32,626 nucleotides of DNA from Chitinophagaceae bacterium (GTDB lineage Bacteria; Bacteroidota; Bacteroidia; Chitinophagales; Chitinophagaceae): the NCBI GenBank assembly GCA_947488765.1, contig CANLAE010000019.1, positions 1-32,626 of the forward strand. The letters are read 5' to 3'. Every line of letters begins with the position of its first letter. The first letter of the stretch is position 1. A model generated the notes under the pieces. That model was given only the letters and a program-made list of their open reading frames with translations, was not told the DNA's origin and ran no database searches. The position numbers were made by a program, and so were the translations under genes. This document shows, in pieces, positions 1 through 9,330 of this stretch.

Positions 1-2465
1 TGAGTAACGTCGCTGACTTGGAGAAAATTCTTCGACAAATAGTTATCCATAAAATCAGGCTTATCACTTCCTACGTAATTTTTCATTACATCATACAAAT
101 CGTAATAAGCATTATCCGGGTATTTAGGATTTGGAATGTATTGAATGTAATCTCTTTTTCTACCTTCAATTTGTTCTGCAGACCAGATAACATCAATAGC
201 ATCGCTTTCATTTATTTTATAACGAAGCTGATTGATGTACCAATCTATTCCCAGTAAACTATAATTGATAACACGAACATCTTTTCTAATTCCTTCCACT
301 TCCTGTGCATACCACAATGGGTAAGTATCATTGTCACCAAAAGAGAATAAGATTGCATTTGGAGCGCAGCTTTCTAAATAATTTTTTGCCAAATCTCTTG
401 ATAATGTTTTTTGGCTTCTGTCATGGTCATCCCACTCTTGTTGCGCCATTAAGGTTGGAACAGCCAACAAACAAACCAATGTTGCTAAAATGCCTGCTGT
501 ACTTTGGTTAATTAATTTTGATAACCAGTCTTTGATTTGCAATACACCAAGTCCTATCCAAACAGCAAAAGCATAAAAGCTACCCACATAAGCATAATCA
601 CGCTCACGTGGCTGATTGCCTGCTTGGTTTAGGTAAATAAGTATAGCAAATCCTGTAAAAAAGAATAATAAAAAATTTACAAACCCATCACTTCCTTTTT
701 TCTTGAAATGATAAAACAAACCAATCATTCCTAAAATAAATGGAATTGCAAATAAAGTATTGTGTGCTTTATTTTTAGAAAGACTATCAGGTAATTTACT
801 TTGTTCACCCAATCGTAAGTTATCAATAAAATTAATACCTGTTATCCAGTTACCATCTCTGATATTGCCTTGATAGGTTCCTTGCACATCATTTTGTTTA
901 CCAGAAAAATTCCACATAAAATATCTGAAGTACATAAAGTTTATTTGATAACCCAATAAGAAATGGATATTATCAAATTGAGTTGGTTCTCTATCATATG
1001 AACCATCATTGGTTTTTCCGATACCTAAAAATGTACCATAATAATCTGCATGATATTGGTCATTGCTACCATCCCAAACACGTGGGAAAACCATTTTATC
1101 TTCAGCTGCATATAAGTATTTAAAGTCTTTACCAATTTCAACATAATTGTCTTTTATTTTTTGGTAACGTGTACCTGTTTCTTTTGAATCAACCGGACGT
1201 GCAGTAAATTTTTGACCATAGACAATTGGAAAATCTCCGTATTGATCACGACCTAAATAACCCACCAAACTATTTGGATTATCTACATTGTACATATCAA
1301 TCGCAGGATCAGCATTACTACGAATTAAAGTTGTAAAATATGTACTGTAACCAACCAACATAAATGCAAAACACCAGATACCTAATTTTAAATAATACAA
1401 ACTTTTTTTTGTGGCAATTTTTATTCCGTACCAAATTAAACCAGCCAATAACACAAAGAAAAATGCAAATCCGCTGAAGAATGGCAAATGAAAATCATTT
1501 ACAAAGTATCTATCAAAAGCACCGGCTAATTTAATGGTGTATTGTATAACACCTACCTGAACTGCACCGGTAATTACAACCCCAATTAAAAAGAAAATAT
1601 ACATTCCACCATTGTATTCCTTTTTGTTTTTATTGAGTCCTTCAATAAAATATAAAAGACCAATAGCGATAGCAGTTCCTAAAATTACCAATCCCGCCAT
1701 TGTTGAGTCCATTGGAACTCTGTCTGTAGCATCTGAATTGGCTGCAACTAAAGCACCTATAAATCCTACAACACCACCAATTACGGCAGCATATAAAAAA
1801 TATTTACGAATAGCTTTGTAATTGAATGATTCTCTTTTGCGGAAATAATATACCATTACTATTGCAGGAATTGTCAATAAGTTCAATAAGTGAACCCCAA
1901 TAGACAACCCCATCATAAAGAAGATAAAAACAATCCAACGGTCAGCACCATTTTCATTGGCTTCATGTTCCCATTTTAATATAGCCCAAAACACCAAAGC
2001 TGTAAAGAAAGAACTCATTGCATAAACTTCACCTTCAACTGCACTGTACCAAAAACTATCACTAAAAGTATAAGCCAAAGCACCCACAATACCTGCACCC
2101 ATAATCGTCCAGATTTGAGATGTGGTAAGGGCTTTCGTTAAATCAGTATGAACAATTCTTCTGGCAAAGTGTGTAATTGTCCAGAATAAAAACAGGATGG
2201 TAAATCCACTGGATAAGGCACTCATAATATTTACTGCCTTAGCAGCAGTCATTGGATTATCTCCAAATAAAATAATAAAAAATCTGCCTAATAATACAAA
2301 CATAGGTGCACCCGGTGGATGAGGAACCTGAAGTTTAAAACAGCTACTTACAAATTCGCCGCAATCCCAAAAACTTCCTCCGGCTTCGGCAGTTAAAACG
2401 TATGTGGTACAAGCAATCAAGCCTACTATCCAACCTACAATGTTGTTTGTTTTTTTAAAATTCAT
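1..2465 (-). CDS. DUF2723 (GT117-type) membrane glycosyltransferase, partial
   Basis: The frame is open from an ATG at 2465 to the window edge, giving at least 821 residues with the C-terminus outside the window. Near the N-terminus, after a hydrophobic segment (about residues 9-26), it has the family hallmark WDCGEF with D34 and E37, followed by a VPHPPGAP loop. Many hydrophobic segments follow, and a soluble part near 290-350 contains GDNDTYPLWYAQEVEG. This matches DUF2723 (PF11028), grouped with eukaryotic TMEM260 in family GT117, a protein O-mannosyltransferase. Bacterial members are usually annotated only as DUF2723, so a role as a lipid-linked-sugar-dependent glycosyltransferase is inference. 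Such proteins are usually about 1000 residues or more, so this is truncation by the window rather than a broken gene. A -7 promoter motif lies 25 nt upstream of the ATG. Confidence 0.88.
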   Translation of the reverse strand, partial: MNFKKTNNIVGWIVGLIACTTYVLTAEAGGSFWDCGEFVSSCFKLQVPHPPGAPMFVLLGRFFIILFGDNPMTAAKAVNIMSALSSGFTILFLFWTITHFARRIVHTDLTKALTTSQIWTIMGAGIVGALAYTFSDSFWYSAVEGEVYAMSSFFTALVFWAILKWEHEANENGADRWIVFIFFMMGLSIGVHLLNLLTIPAIVMVYYFRKRESFNYKAIRKYFLYAAVIGGVVGFIGALVAANSDATDRVPMDSTMAGLVILGTAIAIGLLYFIEGLNKNKKEYNGGMYIFFLIGVVITGAVQVGVIQYTIKLAGAFDRYFVNDFHLPFFSGFAFFFVLLAGLIWYGIKIATKKSLYYLKLGIWCFAFMLVGYSTYFTTLIRSNADPAIDMYNVDNPNSLVGYLGRDQYGDFPIVYGQKFTARPVDSKETGTRYQKIKDNYVEIGKDFKYLYAAEDKMVFPRVWDGSNDQYHADYYGTFLGIGKTNDGSYDREPTQFDNIHFLLGYQINFMYFRYFMWNFSGKQNDVQGTYQGNIRDGNWITGINFIDNLRLGEQSKLPDSLSKNKAHNTLFAIPFILGMIGLFYHFKKKGSDGFVNFLLFFFTGFAILIYLNQAGNQPRERDYAYVGSFYAFAVWIGLGVLQIKDWLSKLINQSTAGILATLVCLLAVPTLMAQQEWDDHDRSQKTLSRDLAKNYLESCAPNAILFSFGDNDTYPLWYAQEVEGIRKDVRVINYSLLGIDWYINQLRYKINESDAIDVIWSAEQIEGRKRDYIQYIPNPKYPDNAYYDLYDVMKNYVGSDKPDFMDNYLSKNFLQVSDVT

Positions 2466-2490
2466 TGGTTTTGGTTTTATTAGAGAGTAG

Positions 2491-2498
2491 CAAACATA
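2491..2498 (-). promoter_or_regulatory. Candidate -7 promoter element for the DUF2723 gene
   Basis: On the minus strand this reads TATGTTTG, an exact match to the Bacteroidota -7 consensus TAnnTTTG, 25 nt before the ATG. No clear -33 TTG is seen at the expected distance, so the call rests on the -7 motif and its position. Confidence 0.4.
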
Positions 2499-2688
2499 AT
2501 AGATTAAATGGAAAATTGAAAATGCAGTTATACGCAAGTTTTATAAGCAGATGTTAATATTATACATCTTTAAAAATACAATGATAAAAATGGCATTAAA
2601 TAATGACTGTGAATTGTGCTAAATCAAGTAAGAAATTATGAAAGAATATGAAACAATTTTTCAGGAAATCAAAAGTCAGAAAAGAGGG

Positions 2689-3348
2689 TTAATCTTTTGA
2701 ATTTCTTTTGCGATGTGTATCTCTAAATTTAAGAATAGGCACTTTTCCTTCTGTTCCTTTAAAAATACGAGAGATGTTTTTTTGGTGGGTTAAAATAACC
2801 ATCAGGGCTACAAGAATTGCAAATATTCTGTACAAAGGTTCTTTTTCATTAAATATAAAAAGTATAAACACCATAAAAGCAATCCCTGCTAAAATAGAAC
2901 TCAACGAAACAAAACGTGTTAAATACAACACCAATAAAAACACGCCTATACAACAAATTGCCACTAATGGCTGAATAGCAATTGCCATCCCAAATAATGT
3001 TGCTACCCCCTTACCGCCTTTAAAATCAGCCCATACCGGAAAAATGTGACCTAATACTGAAGCCAACCCCAACCCTATCATTAAGTTGGTTCTATGTAAT
3101 TCATGAGATGCACCTAAATAATGAGGTAATAAAATGTACAATGAAGTTGCAACAATACCTTTCAGCATATCCACCACCATTACAAATGTACCCCACTTTG
3201 CTCCAAGAATTCTGTACGTGTTAGTAGCACCAGCGTTTCCGCTTCCATATTCTCTGATGTCAATATCAAAGAAATGTCTGCTCACCCAAACTGAAGTTGG
3301 TATTGATCCTATTAAGTAGGCTAGTATGATTAGTAGTACTTCGTTCAT
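2689..3348 (-). CDS. plsY: Glycerol-3-phosphate acyltransferase PlsY
   Basis: This 219-residue membrane protein transfers the acyl group of acyl-phosphate to glycerol-3-phosphate, giving lysophosphatidic acid, the first step of phospholipid synthesis at the inner membrane. All three PlsY motifs are visible: GSGNAGATN (residues 35-43), KGGKGVAT (110-117), and HQKN in the C-terminal part (H188 and N191), followed by the RIFKGTEGK stretch. Several hydrophobic helices lie between them. The length is normal for the family. The ATG start has a -7 promoter motif 22 nt upstream. prmA lies upstream on the same strand with a 79-nt gap; a separate promoter is likely but readthrough is possible. plsX is not in the window. 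Confidence 0.96.
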   Translation of the reverse strand: MNEVLLIILAYLIGSIPTSVWVSRHFFDIDIREYGSGNAGATNTYRILGAKWGTFVMVVDMLKGIVATSLYILLPHYLGASHELHRTNLMIGLGLASVLGHIFPVWADFKGGKGVATLFGMAIAIQPLVAICCIGVFLLVLYLTRFVSLSSILAGIAFMVFILFIFNEKEPLYRIFAILVALMVILTHQKNISRIFKGTEGKVPILKFRDTHRKRNSKD

Positions 3349-3370
3349 TGTAAGAAAAAGTTTACAAGAA

Positions 3371-3378
3371 CAAATATA
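3371..3378 (-). promoter_or_regulatory. Candidate -7 promoter element for plsY
   Basis: On the minus strand this reads TATATTTG, an exact TAnnTTTG match 22 nt before the plsY ATG and inside the prmA-plsY gap. No good -33 element is seen. Confidence 0.38.
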
Positions 3379-3427
3379 AAGCTGAAAACTTAAATTAATA
3401 ATTTCTTAATACAGTTTTGTGCAAATT

Positions 3428-4237
3428 TTAAAGATGAAAATGTATTGCAATCCAATTGTCTTTTGACTTTGTTTGTAAATGTTTCCAACCAAAATTTTGT
3501 GTTGCCTGCAAAATATCATCTTCATCTTCTACCAACAAACCACTTAAAATCACATTACCATTTGGCGCCAAAGCATCATTTAAAAATTGTAAATTATCAA
3601 GGATAATGTGTTTGTTGATATTGGCAATTACCACATCAAATTTTTTGTTGCAAGAAGCATTATCTACTTTTTGTATTTCAATATGCCTGCAATTATTTTT
3701 TTCAATATTCTCAGTAGCATTTTCAATGCACCAGTCATCATTATCAACTGCTAGAATAGAATTGGCTCCTAATTTTTCTGCAACAATTGCCAATATTCCT
3801 GTGCCCGTTCCAAAATCAAAAACTGATTTATTTTTAAAGTCAATAAACTTCATCAATTGAATCACCGTATAAGTTGTACCATGATGACCAGTACCAAAAC
3901 TCATTTTTGGAGTAATGACAATTTCATGTGTAATACCTGTTAATGTTGCATGAAAATCTGCACGAATCCCAACAAAATCATCCACACAAATAGGCGAAAA
4001 ATTAGATTCCCAAAGTGCATTCCAGTTTTGTTTAGGGATAATTTCTAATTCATATTTCAAATGAAAAGGCATCAATACTTCTGCAAGGATTGTTTCATCA
4101 AAATCTGTTTCGGGCAAAAAGCATTTCAATACATTTTCTGATTCTTCAAAACCATCATATCCAAGTTCTACCAATTGTGCAATAATTAATTCTTGAATTT
4201 CAGGTGACGTGTTCACAACAATTTTGATGTAGTTCAT
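3428..4237 (-). CDS. prmA: Ribosomal protein L11 methyltransferase PrmA
   Basis: This 269-residue SAM-dependent methyltransferase is assigned to N-methylation of ribosomal protein L11. The N-terminal third (about residues 1-85) matches the small L11-recognition domain. The linker carries SFGTGHHGTT, typical of PrmA, and the SAM-binding motif FDFGTGTGILAIVAEKLG follows, then the acidic strand end LAVDND and the catalytic-region motif VVIANINKHI. The length is slightly short of the E. coli protein (about 290) but normal for Bacteroidota. The ATG start is unambiguous. The smc terminator lies just upstream, so prmA probably has its own promoter, though no clear -7 motif was found in the short gap. 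Confidence 0.94.
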   Translation of the reverse strand: MNYIKIVVNTSPEIQELIIAQLVELGYDGFEESENVLKCFLPETDFDETILAEVLMPFHLKYELEIIPKQNWNALWESNFSPICVDDFVGIRADFHATLTGITHEIVITPKMSFGTGHHGTTYTVIQLMKFIDFKNKSVFDFGTGTGILAIVAEKLGANSILAVDNDDWCIENATENIEKNNCRHIEIQKVDNASCNKKFDVVIANINKHIILDNLQFLNDALAPNGNVILSGLLVEDEDDILQATQNFGWKHLQTKSKDNWIAIHFHL

Positions 4238-4272
4238 AAAAATATTAAAGTAGAAAATTATGTTTACTTATT

Positions 4273-4308
4273 AAAAAAAATTGGATGAAAACAATTGCTT
4301 TCATCCAA
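4273..4308 (-). terminator. Rho-independent terminator of smc
   Basis: A perfect 10-bp inverted repeat (4281-4290 with 4299-4308, arm TTGGATGAAA, 8-nt loop) is followed on the minus strand by eight T residues (4273-4280). It lies 27 nt past the smc stop and ends transcription before prmA. Confidence 0.85.
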
Positions 4309-4335
4309 CTATAAATATTGTTTTAATTCATTCAA

Positions 4336-7300
4336 TTAATTCAAACTCCGGAAATCAACTGGAACCAATTTACTTACGCCCGGCTCTTGCATCGTTACTC
4401 CATAAATCACATCAACAGCACCCATTGTTTGTTTGTTGTGGGTTACAATAATGAATTGAGAATTGTCGCTGAACTTCTTGATCATTTGTGTAAACTTACC
4501 AACATTTGCATCATCTAATGGAGCATCAACTTCATCCAAAATACAGAATGGTGCAGGCTTAATTAAATAAATAGCAAACAACAAAGCAGTTGCGGTTAAG
4601 GTTTTTTCTCCACCACTCAATTGAGAAATAGAGGAAGGTCTTTTTCCTTTTGGTTTTGCAACAATATCAATTCCGGTTTCAGCAAGATTATCAGGATCAA
4701 CCAAAACCATATCGGCGGTATCTTCTTCTGTAAACAAGGCCTTGAAAACTTTCTGGAAATTTTCTCTCACTTTATTGAATGTCTCTAGGAATTGTTGATT
4801 GGCAGTAGCTTCCACTTCCTGTATTGTTTGCATCAAACTTTCCTTTGCCTCTACCAAATCATTTTTTTGCTCCAAAATAAATTCGTAGCGTTTTTTCATT
4901 TCGGTATAAGCTTCAATTGCAGTAGGATTTACTTCGCCCATATTTTCCAAACGTTTTCTCATTCGGTCACTTGTGGCTTGTAATTCTTCCAATGATATTT
5001 CTGTGGTTCTTGCCTGATCTAAAATTTCATCTAGCTCAATTTTAAACTCTACATTCAACCGCTCTTTCATACCGGCGAGATTGAGTTTTAATTCATTGAG
5101 TTTATCCTTAATATCACTCAACAAATGTTCAACCATTTCCCGAGTCTTGCTTTTCAACCTAAGTTCGCTTTCTTTTTCCTGAAGCATATTTCTTAAGTTG
5201 TAATAAGCCTGATCTGCTTCGTTTAATTTTTTCTCTTCTTCTTCTTTTTTACGCATCATTTCCAGCAAACCATCTTCACTACTCAATAATGCAGCCTCGC
5301 TTTCTACAATAGCACTAGTTGATTCCTGTAACTGAGTAGCATTGGCTTGTATTTGCTGATGCAAATCATTCAACTGATTTTCTTTGAAAACCAATTCTTG
5401 TTGTACGCTTGCAATTTTACTTTGCTGTTTGGTAAGCTGTAAATTATTTTCATTGAACTGATAGGTCGCAGCATTATAATCCTGCTCACTCAACTGATAA
5501 TCCTGTTCCACCATCTTCATGTCTTCACCAGTTGTTTGCAACTTTTCATTCAGGCTGATAAACTCTTCACGTGTAGATGCAATTGCATCATGTTCGTCTT
5601 GTAATCGGGTATCAATATCTTCAAGTCGTTGTTGTGCAGTTTGTTGCGCAGCCTGTAAATTTTCAATTTTATTTTTTGAAGCAAAAACCTGATTTGTGAA
5701 AAGGTTGATTTCATTTTCAGTTTGCTTGATTGTATTTTCTTTCAACTGATCATTAAAGCTAATAACCTGATTATGCTTTAATTGTATTTCGGCTTTCAAC
5801 GCATTTACAACTGCAGTCTGAAGTACAATTTCATCTTGAAGTTTTTCTAAATTTTTTGCCCTACCAATTTTTTTACCTTCAAATAAGCCAACACTACCAC
5901 CGGTTAAAGTATATTTTCCTTTTACGTATTTACCTGTTTTTTCAAGTACTACTGCACCCTGACTGTTTTCAATTGCTGCATCATTTTCAGCAATAAAAAC
6001 ATTGGCCAATAAATGCTCCGCTAATTTTTTATACTGATCATCAACTTCTATTACATCCAGCGCTTTGATAGTTGATTTGGGTTGCGAAAACTGATTACCC
6101 TGATTGCTGGCAAGCTGATCCAACAAAAAGAAATTGGCTTTACCTTTTTTATTGTCATCTAGTAAATACACTGCTTTCAGACCTTCCTGCAAATTATTGA
6201 CAACATAATAATTTAAATATGGCTCCAATACATTTTCTACTGCTGCTCTGAATTCTTCTTTTACATATATGATATCAGAAAGTATCGGAGACTGATAATT
6301 CCAGTTTTCATTTTTATGTAAAAACTTAATACTCTCAGGATAACCCTCCATTGAATCGATTAAGCTTTTTAGCAAAGCAAATTCATTTTGTTTGCTATCT
6401 AACTTTCTGTTCTCATCGCCTAACTCATTTCTCAAACCATCTAAAATAGATTGTGTTTCAAAAATTTGTTCTTTGGTTTTTTCTTGTTGCTCTTGCAATT
6501 GCTGCAAGTCAGTCCTTTTATTTTCAAGATGCGTTTCTTTTTCTTGAAGTTCTGTTTCTAATTGTTGTAATTGTAACTGACGGTTTTGTTTTTCCTCATT
6601 TAATTGAGTTGCTGTTCTTTGTAAATTATGTATCGAAGTATCTGCAACAGCAACTTTCTTTTCTGCATCAAACTGGCTTCTTTGTATTTGCTGATACATT
6701 CCACGCAAACTATCTACCGTACTTCTTTTCTCATCATAAAGACGACGTTTGTCTTCTACTTCCAACTGACAAGCAAGTACTTTATCCTGTAGTACAGACA
6801 ATTTACTTTTCTCTTCACCAACTTGTAATTGTGTAAACTCTATACTATCGCCAATAGTTTTTACCTGCCCTTCTGCACGTTCTAAAAATGACTGAAGATT
6901 GGTTTCTTTTTCTCTTAAGTATTGTAGCTTTTGAGTTGCAAGATTTTTTTCATTTTCTTTTGTTCGCAATGTTTGTACCAAGCTATTAAACTCTTGCTGC
7001 ATTGATTGCAATGAACGTTCTTTTTCAATAAAATCAACCTTTTCGTGCTCCAATGCTGCTTCAGCTGTTGCAAGTTCCGCTTCTATTTGAACCTTTTTAT
7101 TGGTCTCTGTTTCCTGTTGCTCATTCAGATTTTTGTACGTGATATTGAAACCTTCTAAAGATGCTTTTGCAAGTTCAACAGCAATCTCTTTGTACTCTTT
7201 TTTTATTTCATAAAACTTCTCTGCCTTCTTCGCCTGATTTTCTAAAGTTTTTAGTTGGTTGTTAATTTCAAACAACAAATCTTCTATTCTTGCCAAATCT

Positions 7301-7857
7301 TGTTCGGTGGCATCTAATTTATTTTTGGCTTCTTTTTTTCTTGTTTTGTAAATCGTAATTCCTGCAGCTTGTTCCAACATTCGGCGTCGGCTGTTTTCTT
7401 TGTCTTTGATGATATCATCAACCATGCCCAACTCAATAATTGCATAGCTGTCTGTGCTTACACCGGTATCTAAAAATAAATTATGAATGTCTTTTAATCT
7501 GCATTGCACATCATTCAAACGGTATTCACTTTCACCATTTTTATAAAACCTGCGGGTAACAGTTACTGTACTAAATTCGGTTGGCAACAAATTTTTTGTA
7601 TTCTCAAAAGTTAAGCTCACTTCAGCCAAACCACTTGCACTTCTTGTTTTGGAACCATTGAAAACAAGTGCATCTAAATTTTCACTTCGTAAAGAAGAAA
7701 TTTTCTGTTCACCAATTACCCAGCGGATACTGTCAATGATATTACTTTTTCCACAGCCATTCGGTCCGATAATGCCAGTTATACCTTCGTCAAATGTGAC
7801 AACAGTTTTATCAGCAAAACTTTTGAACCCTTTGATTTCTAACGATTTTAACCTCAT
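4336..7857 (-). CDS. smc: Chromosome segregation protein SMC
   Basis: This 1173-residue SMC ATPase organises and helps segregate the chromosome, normally with ScpA and ScpB. The N-terminal head starts MRLKSLEIKGFKSFADKT and has Walker A GPNGCGKS (residues 31-38). Two long coiled-coil arms, rich in Q, E, K and L, flank a hinge at roughly residues 510-660. The C-terminal head has the signature LSGGEK and Walker B FCILDEVDAPLD. The length matches bacterial SMC. The frame is open 11 codons further upstream to an ATG at 7890, but homology begins at the ATG at 7857, so that start was chosen. A near-consensus -7 element (TATGTTCG, 7884-7891) overlaps the upstream ATG and supports the downstream start. 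scpA and scpB are not in the window. Confidence 0.96.
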   Translation of the reverse strand: MRLKSLEIKGFKSFADKTVVTFDEGITGIIGPNGCGKSNIIDSIRWVIGEQKISSLRSENLDALVFNGSKTRSASGLAEVSLTFENTKNLLPTEFSTVTVTRRFYKNGESEYRLNDVQCRLKDIHNLFLDTGVSTDSYAIIELGMVDDIIKDKENSRRRMLEQAAGITIYKTRKKEAKNKLDATEQDLARIEDLLFEINNQLKTLENQAKKAEKFYEIKKEYKEIAVELAKASLEGFNITYKNLNEQQETETNKKVQIEAELATAEAALEHEKVDFIEKERSLQSMQQEFNSLVQTLRTKENEKNLATQKLQYLREKETNLQSFLERAEGQVKTIGDSIEFTQLQVGEEKSKLSVLQDKVLACQLEVEDKRRLYDEKRSTVDSLRGMYQQIQRSQFDAEKKVAVADTSIHNLQRTATQLNEEKQNRQLQLQQLETELQEKETHLENKRTDLQQLQEQQEKTKEQIFETQSILDGLRNELGDENRKLDSKQNEFALLKSLIDSMEGYPESIKFLHKNENWNYQSPILSDIIYVKEEFRAAVENVLEPYLNYYVVNNLQEGLKAVYLLDDNKKGKANFFLLDQLASNQGNQFSQPKSTIKALDVIEVDDQYKKLAEHLLANVFIAENDAAIENSQGAVVLEKTGKYVKGKYTLTGGSVGLFEGKKIGRAKNLEKLQDEIVLQTAVVNALKAEIQLKHNQVISFNDQLKENTIKQTENEINLFTNQVFASKNKIENLQAAQQTAQQRLEDIDTRLQDEHDAIASTREEFISLNEKLQTTGEDMKMVEQDYQLSEQDYNAATYQFNENNLQLTKQQSKIASVQQELVFKENQLNDLHQQIQANATQLQESTSAIVESEAALLSSEDGLLEMMRKKEEEEKKLNEADQAYYNLRNMLQEKESELRLKSKTREMVEHLLSDIKDKLNELKLNLAGMKERLNVEFKIELDEILDQARTTEISLEELQATSDRMRKRLENMGEVNPTAIEAYTEMKKRYEFILEQKNDLVEAKESLMQTIQEVEATANQQFLETFNKVRENFQKVFKALFTEEDTADMVLVDPDNLAETGIDIVAKPKGKRPSSISQLSGGEKTLTATALLFAIYLIKPAPFCILDEVDAPLDDANVGKFTQMIKKFSDNSQFIIVTHNKQTMGAVDVIYGVTMQEPGVSKLVPVDFRSLN

Positions 7858-8139
7858 ACAATACTTCACATTTATAGTACTTGCGAACATAAGAATTTTA
7901 TACCGATATGGATGAATTTTCCTTAATGCTGTGAATAATTAGTGTGAAAATGTAGGAATTCATTTACAGTTTATTAAGTCAATAATAGCTTATAAACTAT
8001 TGATTATCAATTAAAAACAATTATATCTATATTTTCCAATGCAAAAAAATCTATTAGAACAATCAAATAAATCTCAAATTTTTAACGACATTTTTATAAT
8101 GAATCACATTCCTAATCATAAACACATTATTTTAGTTGC

Positions 8140-9294
8140 ATGATTAAAGAATGGATCAACTGGAGAACAATTTTAGTAATCGTTGCAATTTGCATTGTTG
8201 GCAGCACCATTTTTTACAGCAATTATCTGGAACAAAAAATCGCAAAAGAAGAAAGACAAAAGATTGAACAATGGGCAGAAGCAATCAAAAATAACAGCAA
8301 CCCAAACATTACAGAAACCACACTCACCGGAAAAGTTTTAGCAGAAAATAGTTTGGATATTCCTATTTTATTAGTAACCGAAAATGACAGTTTACTCGAT
8401 TACAAAAACCTCGACTCTACAAAAATTCTGAATAAAAATTATGTTGTTGATAAAATAAATAGCTTCAAATCTTTACATCCACCACTCGTATGGAAAAATC
8501 CTTTTGATTCTACACAAATCAATAAAGTATATTATGGCGAAGGAAAACTTTTGAATGAAGTGCGCTACTACCCTATTGTTCAGTTAATCGTTGCCGCATT
8601 ATTTATCATTATACTTGTTACTGCACAAAGAGCAAATTTTAAAAGTACACAAAACCAACTTTGGGCAGGACTTGCTAAAGAAACGGCACACCAACTTGGT
8701 ACACCTGTAAGCAGTTTGCAGGGTTGGATTGAAATGCTAAAGGAAGTTGATGGAAATGAAAAAATCATTCCCGAACTTGAAAAAGATGTACAACGCTTGT
8801 TGCTTATCACAGACCGATTTGGAAAGATTGGCAGCAAACCAATTTTAGAAGAAAAAAATATCATCAACCAGATAAGTTCAATGATAGATTACATTAAGAA
8901 AAGAGCGGGTGCAAAAGTTATTTTTGAATTCGACAACAACAGCAGAAATAATATTCCCGTAATGATTTGTCCGCCTTTGTTTGATTGGGTCATAGAAAAT
9001 TTATTGAAAAATGCTTTAGACTCCATGGATGGAAAAGGAAAAATTAAAGTAGCCATCCTAGATCAATCCTCACAAATTATTATTGATGTAATTGATACCG
9101 GGAAAGGCATCAGCAAACAAAATTTAGCTAAAGTTTTTAAACCCGGTTTTACCACCAAAAAAAGAGGTTGGGGTTTGGGACTTACACTTACCAAACGCAT
9201 TGTAGAAGAATACCATAAAGGACAAATTTATATTACCCAAAGTGAAATAGGAAAAGGAAGTACATTCAGAATTGTATTGAATAAAAATGTGTAA
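8140..9294 (+). CDS. Orphan membrane sensor histidine kinase
   Basis: The 384-residue protein has a transmembrane helix at about residues 10-27, an extracytoplasmic segment of roughly 110 residues with no recognised domain, a second helix at about 143-162, and a cytoplasmic kinase core. The phosphoacceptor histidine is H184 in ETAHQLGTPVSSLQGW. The HATPase part has the N box (ENLLKNALDSMDGKG), G1 (DTGKGIS), the F box (FKPGFTTKKRGWG) and G2 (GLGLTLTKRIVE). It has no HAMP, PAS or receiver domain. No response regulator lies next to it, so its partner is unknown. It is divergent from smc across a 282-bp AT-rich gap and convergent with the thioredoxin gene. The ATG start fits the first helix. Confidence 0.92.
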   Translation: MIKEWINWRTILVIVAICIVGSTIFYSNYLEQKIAKEERQKIEQWAEAIKNNSNPNITETTLTGKVLAENSLDIPILLVTENDSLLDYKNLDSTKILNKNYVVDKINSFKSLHPPLVWKNPFDSTQINKVYYGEGKLLNEVRYYPIVQLIVAALFIIILVTAQRANFKSTQNQLWAGLAKETAHQLGTPVSSLQGWIEMLKEVDGNEKIIPELEKDVQRLLLITDRFGKIGSKPILEEKNIINQISSMIDYIKKRAGAKVIFEFDNNSRNNIPVMICPPLFDWVIENLLKNALDSMDGKGKIKVAILDQSSQIIIDVIDTGKGISKQNLAKVFKPGFTTKKRGWGLGLTLTKRIVEEYHKGQIYITQSEIGKGSTFRIVLNKNV

Positions 9295-9330
9295 AACACA
9301 AAACTGACAGTGGTTTCAGAAGAATAAAAA

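Noticed and set aside
1-2465. Truncated or pseudogene DUF2723
   Set aside because: The frame is open to the edge without stops; the missing part is outside the window.
3456-3860. Open frame of 134 codons on the + strand
   Set aside because: Antisense to prmA, whose motifs are all intact.
6453-6836. Open frame of 127 codons on the + strand, very hydrophobic
   Set aside because: Antisense to the Gln/Glu-rich coiled coil of smc; complements of CAA and GAA codons yield Leu/Phe-rich artefacts.
7858-7890. Upstream ATG of smc adding 11 residues
   Set aside because: SMC homology starts exactly at the internal ATG, and a promoter-like element overlaps the upstream ATG.
9295-9330. Possible terminator between the histidine kinase and thioredoxin genes
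   Set aside because: Only a 4-bp stem (CTGA/TCAG) could be paired; too weak.
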